A stretch of DNA of 64,000 bases from Muribaculum sp. GTDB taxonomy: Bacteria > Bacillota > Clostridia > Lachnospirales > Lachnospiraceae. Below are positions 16,576 to 25,143 of the stretch, one piece after another. A model generated the notes under the pieces. It made no database searches. It saw only the letters and a list, made by a program, of their open reading frames with translations, and had not been told where the DNA came from. The translations under genes were made by a program, and so were the position numbers. Where the stretch lies: assembly GCA_023663505.1 (NCBI GenBank), contig JAMPHH010000011.1, positions 10,906-74,905 of the forward strand, in the 5' to 3' direction. Within the stretch, counting starts at the first letter, position 1, and every line of letters starts with the position of its first letter.

Positions 16576-16604
16576 GTGACACGTCAAGAAATTTCTTGTA
16601 TGAT
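16576..16604 (+). promoter_or_regulatory. Predicted promoter of the DUF512 gene
   Basis: GTGACA (16576-16581), 17 bases, TATGAT (16599-16604). The leader to the ATG is about 65 bases. Confidence 0.5.
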
Positions 16605-16674
16605 AGTAAAAAGGATATTATAGTTTAGCGAAAGCTGAATTGTCCAAAAGGACAGACAGGGCGAGGAATACAAG

Positions 16675-18006
16675 ATGGAAAGAGGACATATCGTGAAGGC
16701 GGTAGAGGAGGGAAGTATTGCGCAGGAGATGGAGATTGTGGCGGGGGATAAGCTTCTTGCCGTTAATCAAACGGAGATAGAGGATATTTTTGACTATCAA
16801 TTCTTGATTCAGGACAGCTATATCGAGGTGTTGGTGGAAAAGGCTGACGGGGAGCAGTGGCTCTTGGAGATTGACAAGGAGCCGGACGAGGACTTGGGCA
16901 TCACCTTTGAGAACGGGCTGATGGACGAGTACAGGCACTGCCATAATCGGTGTATTTTCTGTTTTATCGACCAGATGCCCAAAGGAATGCGGGAGACCCT
17001 GTATTTTAAAGATGATGATTCCAGACTTTCCTTTTTGCAGGGGAATTATGTGACGCTGACCAATATGTCGGAGCATGATATCGACAGAATATGCAGATAC
17101 CGCCTGTCCCCGATCAATATATCGTTCCAGACCATGAACCCGAAGCTTCGCTGCGAGATGTTGAACAATCGTTTCGCAGGGGAGGCGCTTGGCAAGGTGG
17201 ACAGGCTGAACGAGGCGGATATCACCATGAACGGGCAGATCGTGCTCTGCAAGGGGGTAAATGATGGGGAGGAGCTTGACTTCAGTATCCGCGAGCTGAT
17301 GAAATACATTCCCAATCTGGAGAGCGTGTCAGTGGTGCCGGTGGGACTCTCCAAGTACCGTAAGGGGCTGTACCCGTTAGAGCCGTTTACCAAGGAGGAT
17401 GCGGGGGCTGTTTTGGACACCATACATTCCTATCAAAGGCTTTGCTATGAGAAGTATGGCATTCATTTTATCCATGCCAGTGATGAATGGTATATTCTCG
17501 CGGGGGAGGAGCTGCCGACAGAGGAGCGTTACGACGGGTATCCGCAGCTTGAGAATGGTGTGGGAATGCTGCGGCTGCTTCTGGATGAGTTCCATGAAGC
17601 ATTGGCGGGGGGAGAGCCTGTCGGATTCTCCGAGCGGGTTGTCTTATCTCTGGCTACGGGGAAGCTGGCATATCCCTATATCCGACAGATGTGTCAGGAG
17701 ATGATGGAACGGTATCCGTGGCTGGACTTACGGGTATATGACATTCAAAATGATTTTTTCGGGGAGATGATCACCGTGTCCGGTCTGCTCACGGGGCAGG
17801 ATATCAGGGCGCAGCTTCTGGGCAAGGAGCTCGGGTCAGGGCTGCTTTTGCCGCAGAATATGCTTCGGAGTGGCGAGACGGTCTTTTTGGATGATTTGAC
17901 GGTAGCAGATTTGGAAGAAACTTTACAAGTTCCGATTTATATTGTAAAATCAAATGGATATGACTTTATTGAAACGATTGTCAGAGCCGCACGGACGGCA
18001 GGGTAA
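16675..18006 (+). CDS. DUF512 radical SAM protein with PDZ-like N-terminus
   Basis: This 443-residue protein has an N-terminal PDZ-like module (about residues 1-70). A radical SAM centre follows with the CX3CX2C cluster Cys89, Cys93 and Cys96 in CHNRCIFCFIDQMPKGMR, then the DUF512 C-terminal region. The family is common in Clostridia and usually lies next to der, as here. The reaction is unknown. GAGGA is 8-9 bases before the ATG, and a promoter is predicted upstream. Confidence 0.92.
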   Translation: MERGHIVKAVEEGSIAQEMEIVAGDKLLAVNQTEIEDIFDYQFLIQDSYIEVLVEKADGEQWLLEIDKEPDEDLGITFENGLMDEYRHCHNRCIFCFIDQMPKGMRETLYFKDDDSRLSFLQGNYVTLTNMSEHDIDRICRYRLSPINISFQTMNPKLRCEMLNNRFAGEALGKVDRLNEADITMNGQIVLCKGVNDGEELDFSIRELMKYIPNLESVSVVPVGLSKYRKGLYPLEPFTKEDAGAVLDTIHSYQRLCYEKYGIHFIHASDEWYILAGEELPTEERYDGYPQLENGVGMLRLLLDEFHEALAGGEPVGFSERVVLSLATGKLAYPYIRQMCQEMMERYPWLDLRVYDIQNDFFGEMITVSGLLTGQDIRAQLLGKELGSGLLLPQNMLRSGETVFLDDLTVADLEETLQVPIYIVKSNGYDFIETIVRAARTAG

Positions 18007-18048
18007 CAGCCACGGCGGGGAGAGCTATGGCAATGACGCTAGAAATGA

Positions 18049-18123
18049 TTATGGCGTCAGAAACGGCCATGGTGTAAGAAACAGCCATGGATAAGGGAAA
18101 CAACCATGGCGGAGGGAAAGACC
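18049..18123 (+). repeat. Short degenerate tandem repeat before der
   Basis: About four degenerate units of the form GAAACnnCCATGG, spaced 17-19 bases apart (for example AGAAACGGCCATGG and AGAAACAGCCATGG), fill the gap and lead into the der ribosome binding site. Confidence 0.6.
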
Positions 18124-19461
18124 ATGACAGAGAGAACGATCAAGCCGATTGTTGCGGTGGTGGGCCGCCCCAATGTGGGTAAATCCACTTTATTTAACGC
18201 GCTGGCGGGGGAAAATATAGCAATTGTGAAGGACACTCCCGGTATCACGAGAGACAGGATCTATGCGGACGTGAGCTGGCTGGATAAGAATTTCACACTG
18301 ATCGACACCGGAGGTATCGAGCCGGACTCCAAGGATGTGATCCTGTCACAGATGCGGGAACAGGCGATGATTGCCATGGAGACCGCAGATGTCATCATTT
18401 TCCTGGTAGATGTAAGACAGGGACTGCAGGACGCGGACGCGAAGGTGGCGGATATGCTGCGCCGTTCCCATAAGCCGGTGGTACTGGTGGTGAACAAGGT
18501 TGACAACTTCAATAAATTCATGGCAGACGTCTATGAATTTTATAATCTGGGTATCGGGGATCCCCACCCTATATCGGCTGCAAACCGTATGGGGCTTGGC
18601 GATATGCTGGAGGAGGTAGTGTCCTACTTCAAGGAGGGAGCTGCGGAGGATACGGAGGATGAGCGCCCCAGAGTAGCCATTGTGGGCAAGCCCAATGTGG
18701 GCAAATCCTCACTGATCAACAAGCTCTTGGGAGAGGACAGGCTGATCGTCTCGGACATCGCGGGAACCACGAGGGACGCAGTGGACACACAGATCACATA
18801 CAACGGCAAGGAATACGTGTTTATCGACACGGCGGGTCTGCGCCGCAAGAATAAGATCAAAGAGGAACTGGAGCGGTATATGATCATCCGCACGGTGAGC
18901 GCGGTGGAGAGAGCGGAGATCGTGGTGCTCGTGATCGACGCCGTGGAGGGAGTCACCGAGCAGGACGCCAAGATTGCCGGAATCGCCCACGACAGAGGAA
19001 AAGCGGTGATCATTGCCGTAAATAAATGGGACGCATTGGAAAAAGATGACAAGACCATTTACCGCTTCACGGAGAAGGTGCGCAGCGTCTTGTCCTACAT
19101 GCCTTATGCGGAGATCCTGTTCGTGTCCGCCAAGACGGGACAACGTCTGCCCAAGCTTTTCGAGACCATAGATATGGTAAGCGAGAACCACGCAATGCGC
19201 GTGTCAACGGGCGTGCTGAATGAGATAATGGCGGAGGCGGTGGCGATGCAGCAGCCCCCGTCTGACAAGGGGAAAAGGCTGCGGCTTTACTATATCACGC
19301 AGGTTTCCGTGAAGCCTCCGACCTTTGTTATTTTCGTGAACGATAAGGATTTGATGCATTTTTCCTACACCAGATATATTGAGAATCAGATTCGTAATAC
19401 CTTCGGTTTTAAGGGAACACCCCTGCGGTTTATCATCAGGGAGCGCAAGGAGAGTAAATAG
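18124..19461 (+). CDS. der: Ribosome assembly GTPase Der (EngA)
   Basis: This protein of about 445 residues has two GTPase domains in tandem and a C-terminal KH-like domain, the unique Der layout. The first P-loop is GRPNVGKSTL with DTGGI and NKVD; the second is GKPNVGKSSL with DTAGL and NKWD. The KH-like domain ends in GTPLRFIIRERK. Der acts in 50S subunit maturation. I start at ATG 18124 because GGAGGG lies 7 bases upstream; an ATG at 18106 is in frame but has a weaker site. Confidence 0.97.
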   Translation: MTERTIKPIVAVVGRPNVGKSTLFNALAGENIAIVKDTPGITRDRIYADVSWLDKNFTLIDTGGIEPDSKDVILSQMREQAMIAMETADVIIFLVDVRQGLQDADAKVADMLRRSHKPVVLVVNKVDNFNKFMADVYEFYNLGIGDPHPISAANRMGLGDMLEEVVSYFKEGAAEDTEDERPRVAIVGKPNVGKSSLINKLLGEDRLIVSDIAGTTRDAVDTQITYNGKEYVFIDTAGLRRKNKIKEELERYMIIRTVSAVERAEIVVLVIDAVEGVTEQDAKIAGIAHDRGKAVIIAVNKWDALEKDDKTIYRFTEKVRSVLSYMPYAEILFVSAKTGQRLPKLFETIDMVSENHAMRVSTGVLNEIMAEAVAMQQPPSDKGKRLRLYYITQVSVKPPTFVIFVNDKDLMHFSYTRYIENQIRNTFGFKGTPLRFIIRERKESK

Positions 19462-19485
19462 TATAGGTTTAAGGAGTGGGTTAGC

Positions 19486-20160
19486 ATGGAGCGAGTGATA
19501 TGCTTGGTGATAGGCTATGTGTTTGGATTGTTCCAGACGGCATATTTTTACGGAAAGGCACACGGGATCGACATTCGTGAGCATGGGAGCGGCAACGCGG
19601 GCACAACCAACGCCCTGCGGGTTCTGGGTAAAAAGGCGGGGATCATAGTCCTTTTGGGAGACTGCGCAAAGTGTATCTTAGCCGTGTGCGTCACCCGCCT
19701 GATCTTTGGGGAGAGCCACCCTGACACTATCTATCTGCTGTGTATCTATGCGGCGGCAGGGGCTATTTTGGGGCATAATTTCCCCTTCTATATGGGGTTT
19801 AAGGGGGGAAAGGGCATTGCTGCCACAGCGGGGCTGATTCTCTCGCTGCACCCCTATTTTATTCCCATGGGTGTGATCGTGTTCTTTGGAATCTTCTTCA
19901 TCACCCATTATGTGTCGCTGGGGTCTTTGTTGGTATATGTGGGTTTTATGATCGAGATAGTGGTCTGTGGACAGCTTGGGGTGTTTGCCGGGGCAAGTCA
20001 AGCAACATTGTATGAAATGTATGCCGTGTCATTCTGTATGGCGGCTATGGCGTTCTGGAAGCACCGTGAGAACATCAAGCACTTGGTTCATGGCGAGGAG
20101 AGAAAGACCTACCTCACCAAGAAAAACAAGCTGGATGTGGAGCATAATGAATCACAATGA
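19486..20160 (+). CDS. plsY: Glycerol-3-phosphate acyltransferase PlsY
   Basis: This 224-residue multi-pass membrane enzyme transfers the acyl group of acyl-phosphate to glycerol-3-phosphate, the first step of phospholipid synthesis. Signature segments are HGSGNAGTTNALR in the first loop and the GFKGGKGIAA loop. Five or so hydrophobic helices are visible. It sits between der and gpsA, and gpsA makes its substrate, so the pair is functionally linked. Confidence 0.96.
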   Translation: MERVICLVIGYVFGLFQTAYFYGKAHGIDIREHGSGNAGTTNALRVLGKKAGIIVLLGDCAKCILAVCVTRLIFGESHPDTIYLLCIYAAAGAILGHNFPFYMGFKGGKGIAATAGLILSLHPYFIPMGVIVFFGIFFITHYVSLGSLLVYVGFMIEIVVCGQLGVFAGASQATLYEMYAVSFCMAAMAFWKHRENIKHLVHGEERKTYLTKKNKLDVEHNESQ

Positions 20161-20182
20161 ATAAAGGAGGAATCGAGGGAGA

Positions 20183-21199
20183 ATGGCAAGGATAAGTATT
20201 TTGGGGGGCGGAAGCTGGGGCATTGCCCTCGCGGTGCTGTTGCATAAGAACGGGCACGAGATCACGGTGTGGTCTGCCGTGGAGTCGGAGTATGAGATGC
20301 TCAGGAAAAACCATGAGCACAAAATGCTACCAGGCGTCAAGCTGTCGAAGGACATGACCTTTACCATGGACGAGGCGGAGGCGGTCGGGGACAGAGACCT
20401 GTTGGTTATGGCCGTGGCGAGCTCTTACACACGGGCGACGGCGGCGCGCTTTCATGATGTTGTGGCGCCGGAACAAAAAATAGTGAATGTGGCAAAGGGG
20501 ATTGAGGAGCATACGGTGATGACGCTCTCCGAGATCATCGAGCAGGAGATCCCGCAGGCTGATGTGGCGGTGCTGTCAGGTCCCTCCCATGCGGAGGAGG
20601 TGGGCAGAGGGCTTCCGACCTCCGTGGTGGTGGGAGCCAAGAGCAGAGCTACAGCCGAATACATTCAGAATCTGTTTATGAGCGAGGTCTTTCGCGTGTA
20701 TACCAGTCCCGATGTGCTGGGGATAGAGCTGGGCGGCTCCTTAAAGAATGTGGTCGCGCTCGCAGCGGGCATCGCTGACGGCTTGGGCTATGGGGATAAC
20801 ACCAAGGCGGCGCTGATCACGAGGGGCATCACGGAGATTGCCCGACTTGGCACCGCCATGGGCGGGAGATTCGAGACCTTCTGCGGGCTCACCGGTATCG
20901 GGGATCTGATCGTGACCTGTGCGTCCATGCATTCCAGAAACCGCCGCGCGGGTATCCTGATCGGACAGGGTAAGACCATGCAGGAGGCAATGGACGAGGT
21001 GCAGATGGTCGTGGAGGGTGTGTATTCCGCCAAGGCCGCCATGGAGCTTGCAAAGAAATATGATGTTCAGCTCCCCATTATCGAGCAGGTGAACGAGGTG
21101 CTGTTTGCGGGTAAGAGCGCGGCTGTGGCTGTGAAGGAGCTGATGCTGCGGGACAAGAAGTTGGAGATTGCCGATGATCTGTGGCAGGATCAAGCTTGA
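20183..21199 (+). CDS. gpsA: Glycerol-3-phosphate dehydrogenase (NAD(P)+)
   Basis: This 338-residue cytoplasmic enzyme reduces dihydroxyacetone phosphate to sn-glycerol-3-phosphate for PlsY. The N-terminal ILGGGSWGIALA is the Rossmann dinucleotide loop. LSGPSHAEEV and ELGGSLKNVVALAAGIADG carry the catalytic lysine region, and GLTGIGDLIVTC follows. AGGAGG precedes the start. Confidence 0.97.
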   Translation: MARISILGGGSWGIALAVLLHKNGHEITVWSAVESEYEMLRKNHEHKMLPGVKLSKDMTFTMDEAEAVGDRDLLVMAVASSYTRATAARFHDVVAPEQKIVNVAKGIEEHTVMTLSEIIEQEIPQADVAVLSGPSHAEEVGRGLPTSVVVGAKSRATAEYIQNLFMSEVFRVYTSPDVLGIELGGSLKNVVALAAGIADGLGYGDNTKAALITRGITEIARLGTAMGGRFETFCGLTGIGDLIVTCASMHSRNRRAGILIGQGKTMQEAMDEVQMVVEGVYSAKAAMELAKKYDVQLPIIEQVNEVLFAGKSAAVAVKELMLRDKKLEIADDLWQDQA

Positions 21200-21230
21200 A
21201 AATAATCTTAGGAGAAGGGGTGTAAGGGCT

Positions 21231-21638
21231 ATGAAAAAGTTAAGTAATCAGGGATTTTCCCTTGTAGAGTTGATCATCGTGATTGCGATTATGGCGGTGC
21301 TGATGGGGATTCTTGCGCCACAGCTCGTGAAATATGTGGAGCAGTCGCGCAGACAAACAGATGAATCCATGCTTGATGAAGTTAAAAACGCAACACAGCT
21401 GGCATTGAGCGATGAGGCGGTTTATAGTGATCCGCTGACGGACGGCGCAAGCGTGGTGATCTCTGACGGCGCAAAGGTAACGTCAACCTCGCCTTCCCTT
21501 CAGACCGAGATACAAAAGACCGTGCCGGATACGATTACTTATAGCTCGCAATATTATAGGATGCGGGGCGGCGAGTCTATCACGGTTACATATATCGTTC
21601 CCTATCAGACGTATGTGCTTGACCCCTCTTGGGATTAA
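21231..21638 (+). CDS. Type IV pilin-like / pseudopilin protein
   Basis: This 135-residue protein starts with a short basic leader, MKKLSNQG, directly followed by FSLVELIIVIAIMAVLMGIL. This is the class III prepilin signal: cleavage after Gly8, Glu at position +5 and a hydrophobic N-terminal helix. The C-terminal domain of about 95 residues is soluble and rich in Ser, Thr and Asp. No prepilin peptidase, assembly ATPase or other pilin gene is in the window, so its assembly system is unknown. Translation is taken from ATG 21231; an in-frame upstream ATG lies within gpsA. Confidence 0.88.
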   Translation: MKKLSNQGFSLVELIIVIAIMAVLMGILAPQLVKYVEQSRRQTDESMLDEVKNATQLALSDEAVYSDPLTDGASVVISDGAKVTSTSPSLQTEIQKTVPDTITYSSQYYRMRGGESITVTYIVPYQTYVLDPSWD

Positions 21639-21732
21639 AGCCATCTGATCAGGGCTTATTGAGTAGAGCCATTTGATTAGGGCTTCTTGACTACAGCCCT
21701 TTGATCAGAGCTTCTTGATTACAGCTTTATTG
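21639..21732. repeat. Three 28-base tandem repeats
   Basis: Units at 21639-21666, 21667-21694 and 21695-21722 follow the pattern AGCCnTTTGATCAGGGCTTC, then TTGACTAC. A fourth partial copy follows. Each unit can fold around TGATCA. They fill the gap between two converging genes (pilin-like and metF) and may act as a terminator. Confidence 0.85.
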
Positions 21733-22578
21733 TATGGCGTTCACGATCTCTGCCGTGGTCTTGGGCTTGTTCATGGAATAGATATGGATACCGTCCACCC
21801 CGATCTGCTTCAAGTCCAAAATCTGGCGTATGCAGTAATCAATGCCCGCCTTGCGCATATCCTCCGCGTTATCGCTGTATTTGGCGATAATGTCAGCCAA
21901 TGCCTTGGGGACACTGGAGCCGGAGAGCGAGATGGTGGTGCCGATCTGATTGACCGTGGTGATGGGCATGATTCCTGCGTGGATGGGCAAGGTAATCCCT
22001 TTTTGCAGCGCGCGGTCGCGGAAGGTATAGAAGAAATCATTGTCAAAAAACATCTGTGTGATGAAAAATTCCGCACCGGCGTTCTGTTTTTGCTTCAAAT
22101 ATTGTAAATCCGCTTCTAAGCTGAAGGATTCCGGATGCTTCTCGGGATAGCAGGCTCCTGCAATCTGCAGATCAGTATGCTCCTTCAGGAAGGCTATCAT
22201 GTCACTCGCATGGGCGAAGTCTCTGGACTCGTACTGCTCGTCAGTCATATCTCTGGGGCGATCTCCCCGCAATGCCAAAACCCTTGAGACATTAGCGGTC
22301 TTCATCGCCTCATAGTTCCTGAGCAAATCCTCCTTCTTGCTGCCCACGCAGGTCATGTGGGCGAGGGCGGGGACGTGCAGGTCATTCTGTATATAGGAAG
22401 CGATATCGATGGTTTTCTTGGAGCGGCTGCCGCCTGCGCCGTAGGTCACGCTGATGAAGGCGGGATTCAGTGCGCTGAGTTTATTTAATACCTCCTTGGC
22501 GGAGTCGAACTCGTCATCTTTCTTTGGCGGGAACACCTCGAAGGAGAGCGTTTGATGGTAATGGGTGGTATTTGACAT
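21727..22578 (-). CDS. metF: Methylenetetrahydrofolate reductase
   Basis: This FAD-dependent TIM-barrel enzyme of about 283 residues reduces methylene-THF to methyl-THF. Family segments are LSFEVFPPK near the N-terminus, ISVTYGAGGS, ALRGDRP and FFITQMFFDN. It is the short bacterial form without a regulatory domain. I take the start at MSNTTHYH (22578), with GAGG upstream. No other one-carbon genes are adjacent. Confidence 0.95.
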   Translation of the reverse strand: MSNTTHYHQTLSFEVFPPKKDDEFDSAKEVLNKLSALNPAFISVTYGAGGSRSKKTIDIASYIQNDLHVPALAHMTCVGSKKEDLLRNYEAMKTANVSRVLALRGDRPRDMTDEQYESRDFAHASDMIAFLKEHTDLQIAGACYPEKHPESFSLEADLQYLKQKQNAGAEFFITQMFFDNDFFYTFRDRALQKGITLPIHAGIMPITTVNQIGTTISLSGSSVPKALADIIAKYSDNAEDMRKAGIDYCIRQILDLKQIGVDGIHIYSMNKPKTTAEIVNAIQ

Positions 22579-22724
22579 AGCCTGTACCTCGTTTCTGTAT
22601 ATTATGTATTGCATTCATTGCACCATTTTATCATTGTGCAGATGTTTTTTCAAGTGCCGCATTGTCTGTTTTTGGATTCTGATTTTGGGATTGGTGTTTT
22701 GAGTCCGTAGCGGATAAAATGTGA

Positions 22725-22753
22725 TTGCTTTCATGGCAGAAAAAAGATATATT
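22725..22753 (+). promoter_or_regulatory. Predicted promoter of the AAA-ATPase/nuclease gene
   Basis: TTGCTT (22725-22730), 17 bases, TATATT (22748-22753), about 40 bases before the start. The remaining 22579-22724 holds the metF start region and nothing else recognised. Confidence 0.5.
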
Positions 22754-22793
22754 ATATTTATGTGGAAGGGCATGTGCCGGAGAGAGGTGAGCT

Positions 22794-24494
22794 ATGGCCA
22801 GAACGATAGGAATAGGCAATCAGAACTTTGAGACAATCCGGAAAGAGGGATATTTTTATATAGATAAAAGCGGGTTCATACAGGAGTGGTGGGAAAGCGG
22901 AGACAGCGTCACGCTGATCACTCGTCCCCGACGTTTTGGCAAGACTCTGAATATGAGCATGGTGGAGCAGTTCTTCTCTGTCAATTATGCCGGACGTGGC
23001 GAGCTTTTTGAGGGGCTTTCCATCTGGCAGGAGGAAAAGTATCGCCGGATACAGGGGACATACCCCGTAATTGCACTCAGCTTTGCGGAGGTGAAGGAGA
23101 ATACTTATCAGGGCGCCAGACAAAGAATCTGTGAGATTCTTATGGATTTGTTTAATCAGTTTAGCTTTCTGGCAAATAGCGAAAGGCTGAGTGAGAATGA
23201 GAAAAGGATATATCAGCAGTTCTCGATGGGCACGGGGGAGCGTATGGAAGCAGGCGCTCTAAAAACGTTGTCCAATTACCTGATGAAGCATTATGGCAAA
23301 AAGGTTATCATTCTGTTAGATGAGTATGACACGCCCATGCAGGAGGCATATGTAGAGGGGTATTGGGATGAAATGACAGCTTTTACCAGAGGGTTGTTCC
23401 ATGCGGCTTTCAAGACCAATCCTTATATGGAGCGTGCCCTTATGACCGGAATCACTCGTGTGAGCAAGGAGTCCATGTTTTCGGATTTGAATAATCTGGA
23501 GGTGGTGACGACAACCTCGGAAAAGTATGCATGTAGCTTTGGGTTCACCGAAGAGGAGGTGTTTGCCGCACTGGAGGAATATGGTCTGGCAGATCAAAAA
23601 CAGAAGGTCAAGGACTGGTATGACGGATTTTCCTTTGGCAGCAGGCGGGATATATATAATCCGTGGTCTATCATCAGCTTTCTTGACAAGAGGAGGGTGG
23701 GAGCCTATTGGGTCAACACCAGCTCTAACAGGTTGGTCAGTAAGCTCCTAAGGGAGGGGAATATTGACATCAAGAAGACCTTTGAAAAGCTGCTAAACGG
23801 CGGTACGTTTGAAGTGGAGATAGACGAGCAGATCGCTTATGATCAGCTTTCCACAAAGAAGAACGCTATATGGAGTCTGCTGCTTGCGAGCGGCTATCTG
23901 AGGGTTTTAAGTACGGCGTTCGTGGAGAGGACAGGACGCAGATATTATGAGCTTACGCTGATTAACAGGGAAGTGTGTATCATGTTTGAGGATATCGTGC
24001 GGGACTGGTTTGCCGAGAATGACTATTATAATGACTTTATCAAGGCGCTTTTGCTTGGGGACGTGGAGGCGATGAATACTTACATGAACCGGGTGACAAG
24101 GGAGATGTTTAGTTATTTTGATGCGGGAAAGAATCCTGATAATGAGCCGGAGAGGTTTTACCACGGGTTTGTTTTGGGGTTGATGGTGGAATTGTCAGAT
24201 CGTTATATTATTACATCTAACCGAGAGAGTGGGTCCGAACGAGCAAGCTCGTTCGGAAGATATGACGTAATGTTGGAGCCTAGGGATATGGTTGGGGATG
24301 ATGCTGTTATTATGGAGTTTAAGGTACAGGGCAGGAAGGAAAGCGGATTGGCTGACACGGTAGCTGAGGCTTTGCGGCAGATTAGGGAGAAGGATTATCG
24401 AGCTGCGCTGGTGGCAAGGGGGATTCCGGAGGAGCGTATAAGGGAGTATGGATTTGCCTTTTGTGGGAAAGAGGTGTTGATTGGCAGCGGGTGA
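22794..24494 (+). CDS. AAA-ATPase-like protein with C-terminal PD-(D/E)XK nuclease domain
   Basis: This 566-residue protein has an N-terminal AAA-ATPase-like domain with the P-loop RPRRFGKTLNMS (about residues 44-55) and a Walker B-like VIILLDEYDTPM. A C-terminal PD-(D/E)XK_9 nuclease domain follows (GRYDVMLEP...VIMEFKVQG). This family is abundant in gut Firmicutes and Bacteroidetes and its function is unknown; a role with mobile elements or defence has been proposed. Residues near 482 carry an unusual SERASSF insertion, encoded by a 24-base palindrome, in the middle of the normally continuous SNRESG.GRYDVML motif. AAG/GAG-rich sequence before the ATG (GAGAGG) serves as the ribosome site. Confidence 0.88.
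   Translation: MARTIGIGNQNFETIRKEGYFYIDKSGFIQEWWESGDSVTLITRPRRFGKTLNMSMVEQFFSVNYAGRGELFEGLSIWQEEKYRRIQGTYPVIALSFAEVKENTYQGARQRICEILMDLFNQFSFLANSERLSENEKRIYQQFSMGTGERMEAGALKTLSNYLMKHYGKKVIILLDEYDTPMQEAYVEGYWDEMTAFTRGLFHAAFKTNPYMERALMTGITRVSKESMFSDLNNLEVVTTTSEKYACSFGFTEEEVFAALEEYGLADQKQKVKDWYDGFSFGSRRDIYNPWSIISFLDKRRVGAYWVNTSSNRLVSKLLREGNIDIKKTFEKLLNGGTFEVEIDEQIAYDQLSTKKNAIWSLLLASGYLRVLSTAFVERTGRRYYELTLINREVCIMFEDIVRDWFAENDYYNDFIKALLLGDVEAMNTYMNRVTREMFSYFDAGKNPDNEPERFYHGFVLGLMVELSDRYIITSNRESGSERASSFGRYDVMLEPRDMVGDDAVIMEFKVQGRKESGLADTVAEALRQIREKDYRAALVARGIPEERIREYGFAFCGKEVLIGSG
24234..24257. repeat. 24-base palindrome inserted inside a coding region
   Basis: TCCGAACGAGC, AA, GCTCGTTCGGA: perfect 11-bp arms. 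The core CGAGCAAGCTCG also occurs in the stem-loop at 7760-7771. It adds about 7 codons to the nuclease-domain gene without breaking the frame. Confidence 0.75.
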
Positions 24495-24602
24495 GGTAGG
24501 TGGGGAAAGGCGTAAGCTTGCGGGGAGGTATGGGGGAAATTATTTTATTGGTGAATTATTGCGGTGGAATTGGGTGATTGCAGGTTAGTGTTGATTTTTT
24601 AA

Positions 24603-25034
24603 CTATTATCAGGTAATATTAATCGATTGAAATATATGGATCGCCGAGGTAGCGGCTTTAAGAAAATACTGGATTCCTATGAATTTCAGGAACATTATAC
24701 AAAAGAAATGAAACTGGAATTTAAGTCAAACAATAGCGAATTTTGGCTGATATTTAAAAACTTGAATTATACTGCTGGAAATATTGACAAGGGTTTATCT
24801 GTTAAAAATTCCGATAAAAAAGTGCCGATAAAGACGGAGCAGCAGTTGGAAAAGATACTTCAATATCTATCGGAACAATCGGAATGTTCTTGTGGAGATA
24901 TTTGTAAGCTTTTAGATATAAAAGAACGTAGGGCAAGGCAACTGCATCAGGAGTTACAGGAGCAAGAAAAAGTTGAATCCTATGGAGTAGGAGTTTTATC
25001 TTTTGACTATCTTTTGAAAATTTTCAAAACTTAA
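24603..25034 (+). pseudogene. 3' remnant of an AlbA_2/HATPase_c_4-type DNA-binding regulator
   Basis: The open frame begins without a proper start region and reads RLKYMDRRGSGFKKILDSYE, which matches the middle of the ATP-binding region found at the C-terminal half of Schlafen AlbA_2-type regulators. A helix-turn-helix-like tail of about 60 residues follows (ICKLLDIKERRARQLHQELQ). The N-terminal two thirds of the family is missing and a stop lies just upstream at 24600, so this is probably a truncated, non-functional remnant. It is more AT-rich than its neighbours. A TTG at 24627 could still allow a 135-residue product. Confidence 0.65.
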
Positions 25035-25106
25035 GAAAAAAGATGGAAAACCATTGATTTTAGGCGATGTTTATCTTTTGACTATCTTTTGATTATCTTT
25101 TGAAAA
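24997..25106 (+). repeat. ATCTTTTGA 11-base repeats before the CooC-like gene
   Basis: TATCTTTTGACTATCTTTTGA occurs at 24997-25017 and again at 25072-25092, where a third 11-base unit follows. In-phase 11-base spacing is compatible with an operator array. They overlap the end of the remnant and the region before the CooC-like start. Confidence 0.5.
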
Positions 25107-25143
25107 ATACATGTATGACCTACATCGAAGGAGGCGGGACATT

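Noticed and set aside
21639..21732. CRISPR-like array
   Set aside because: The units are directly adjacent with no unique spacers and no cas genes are present; these are simple tandem repeats.
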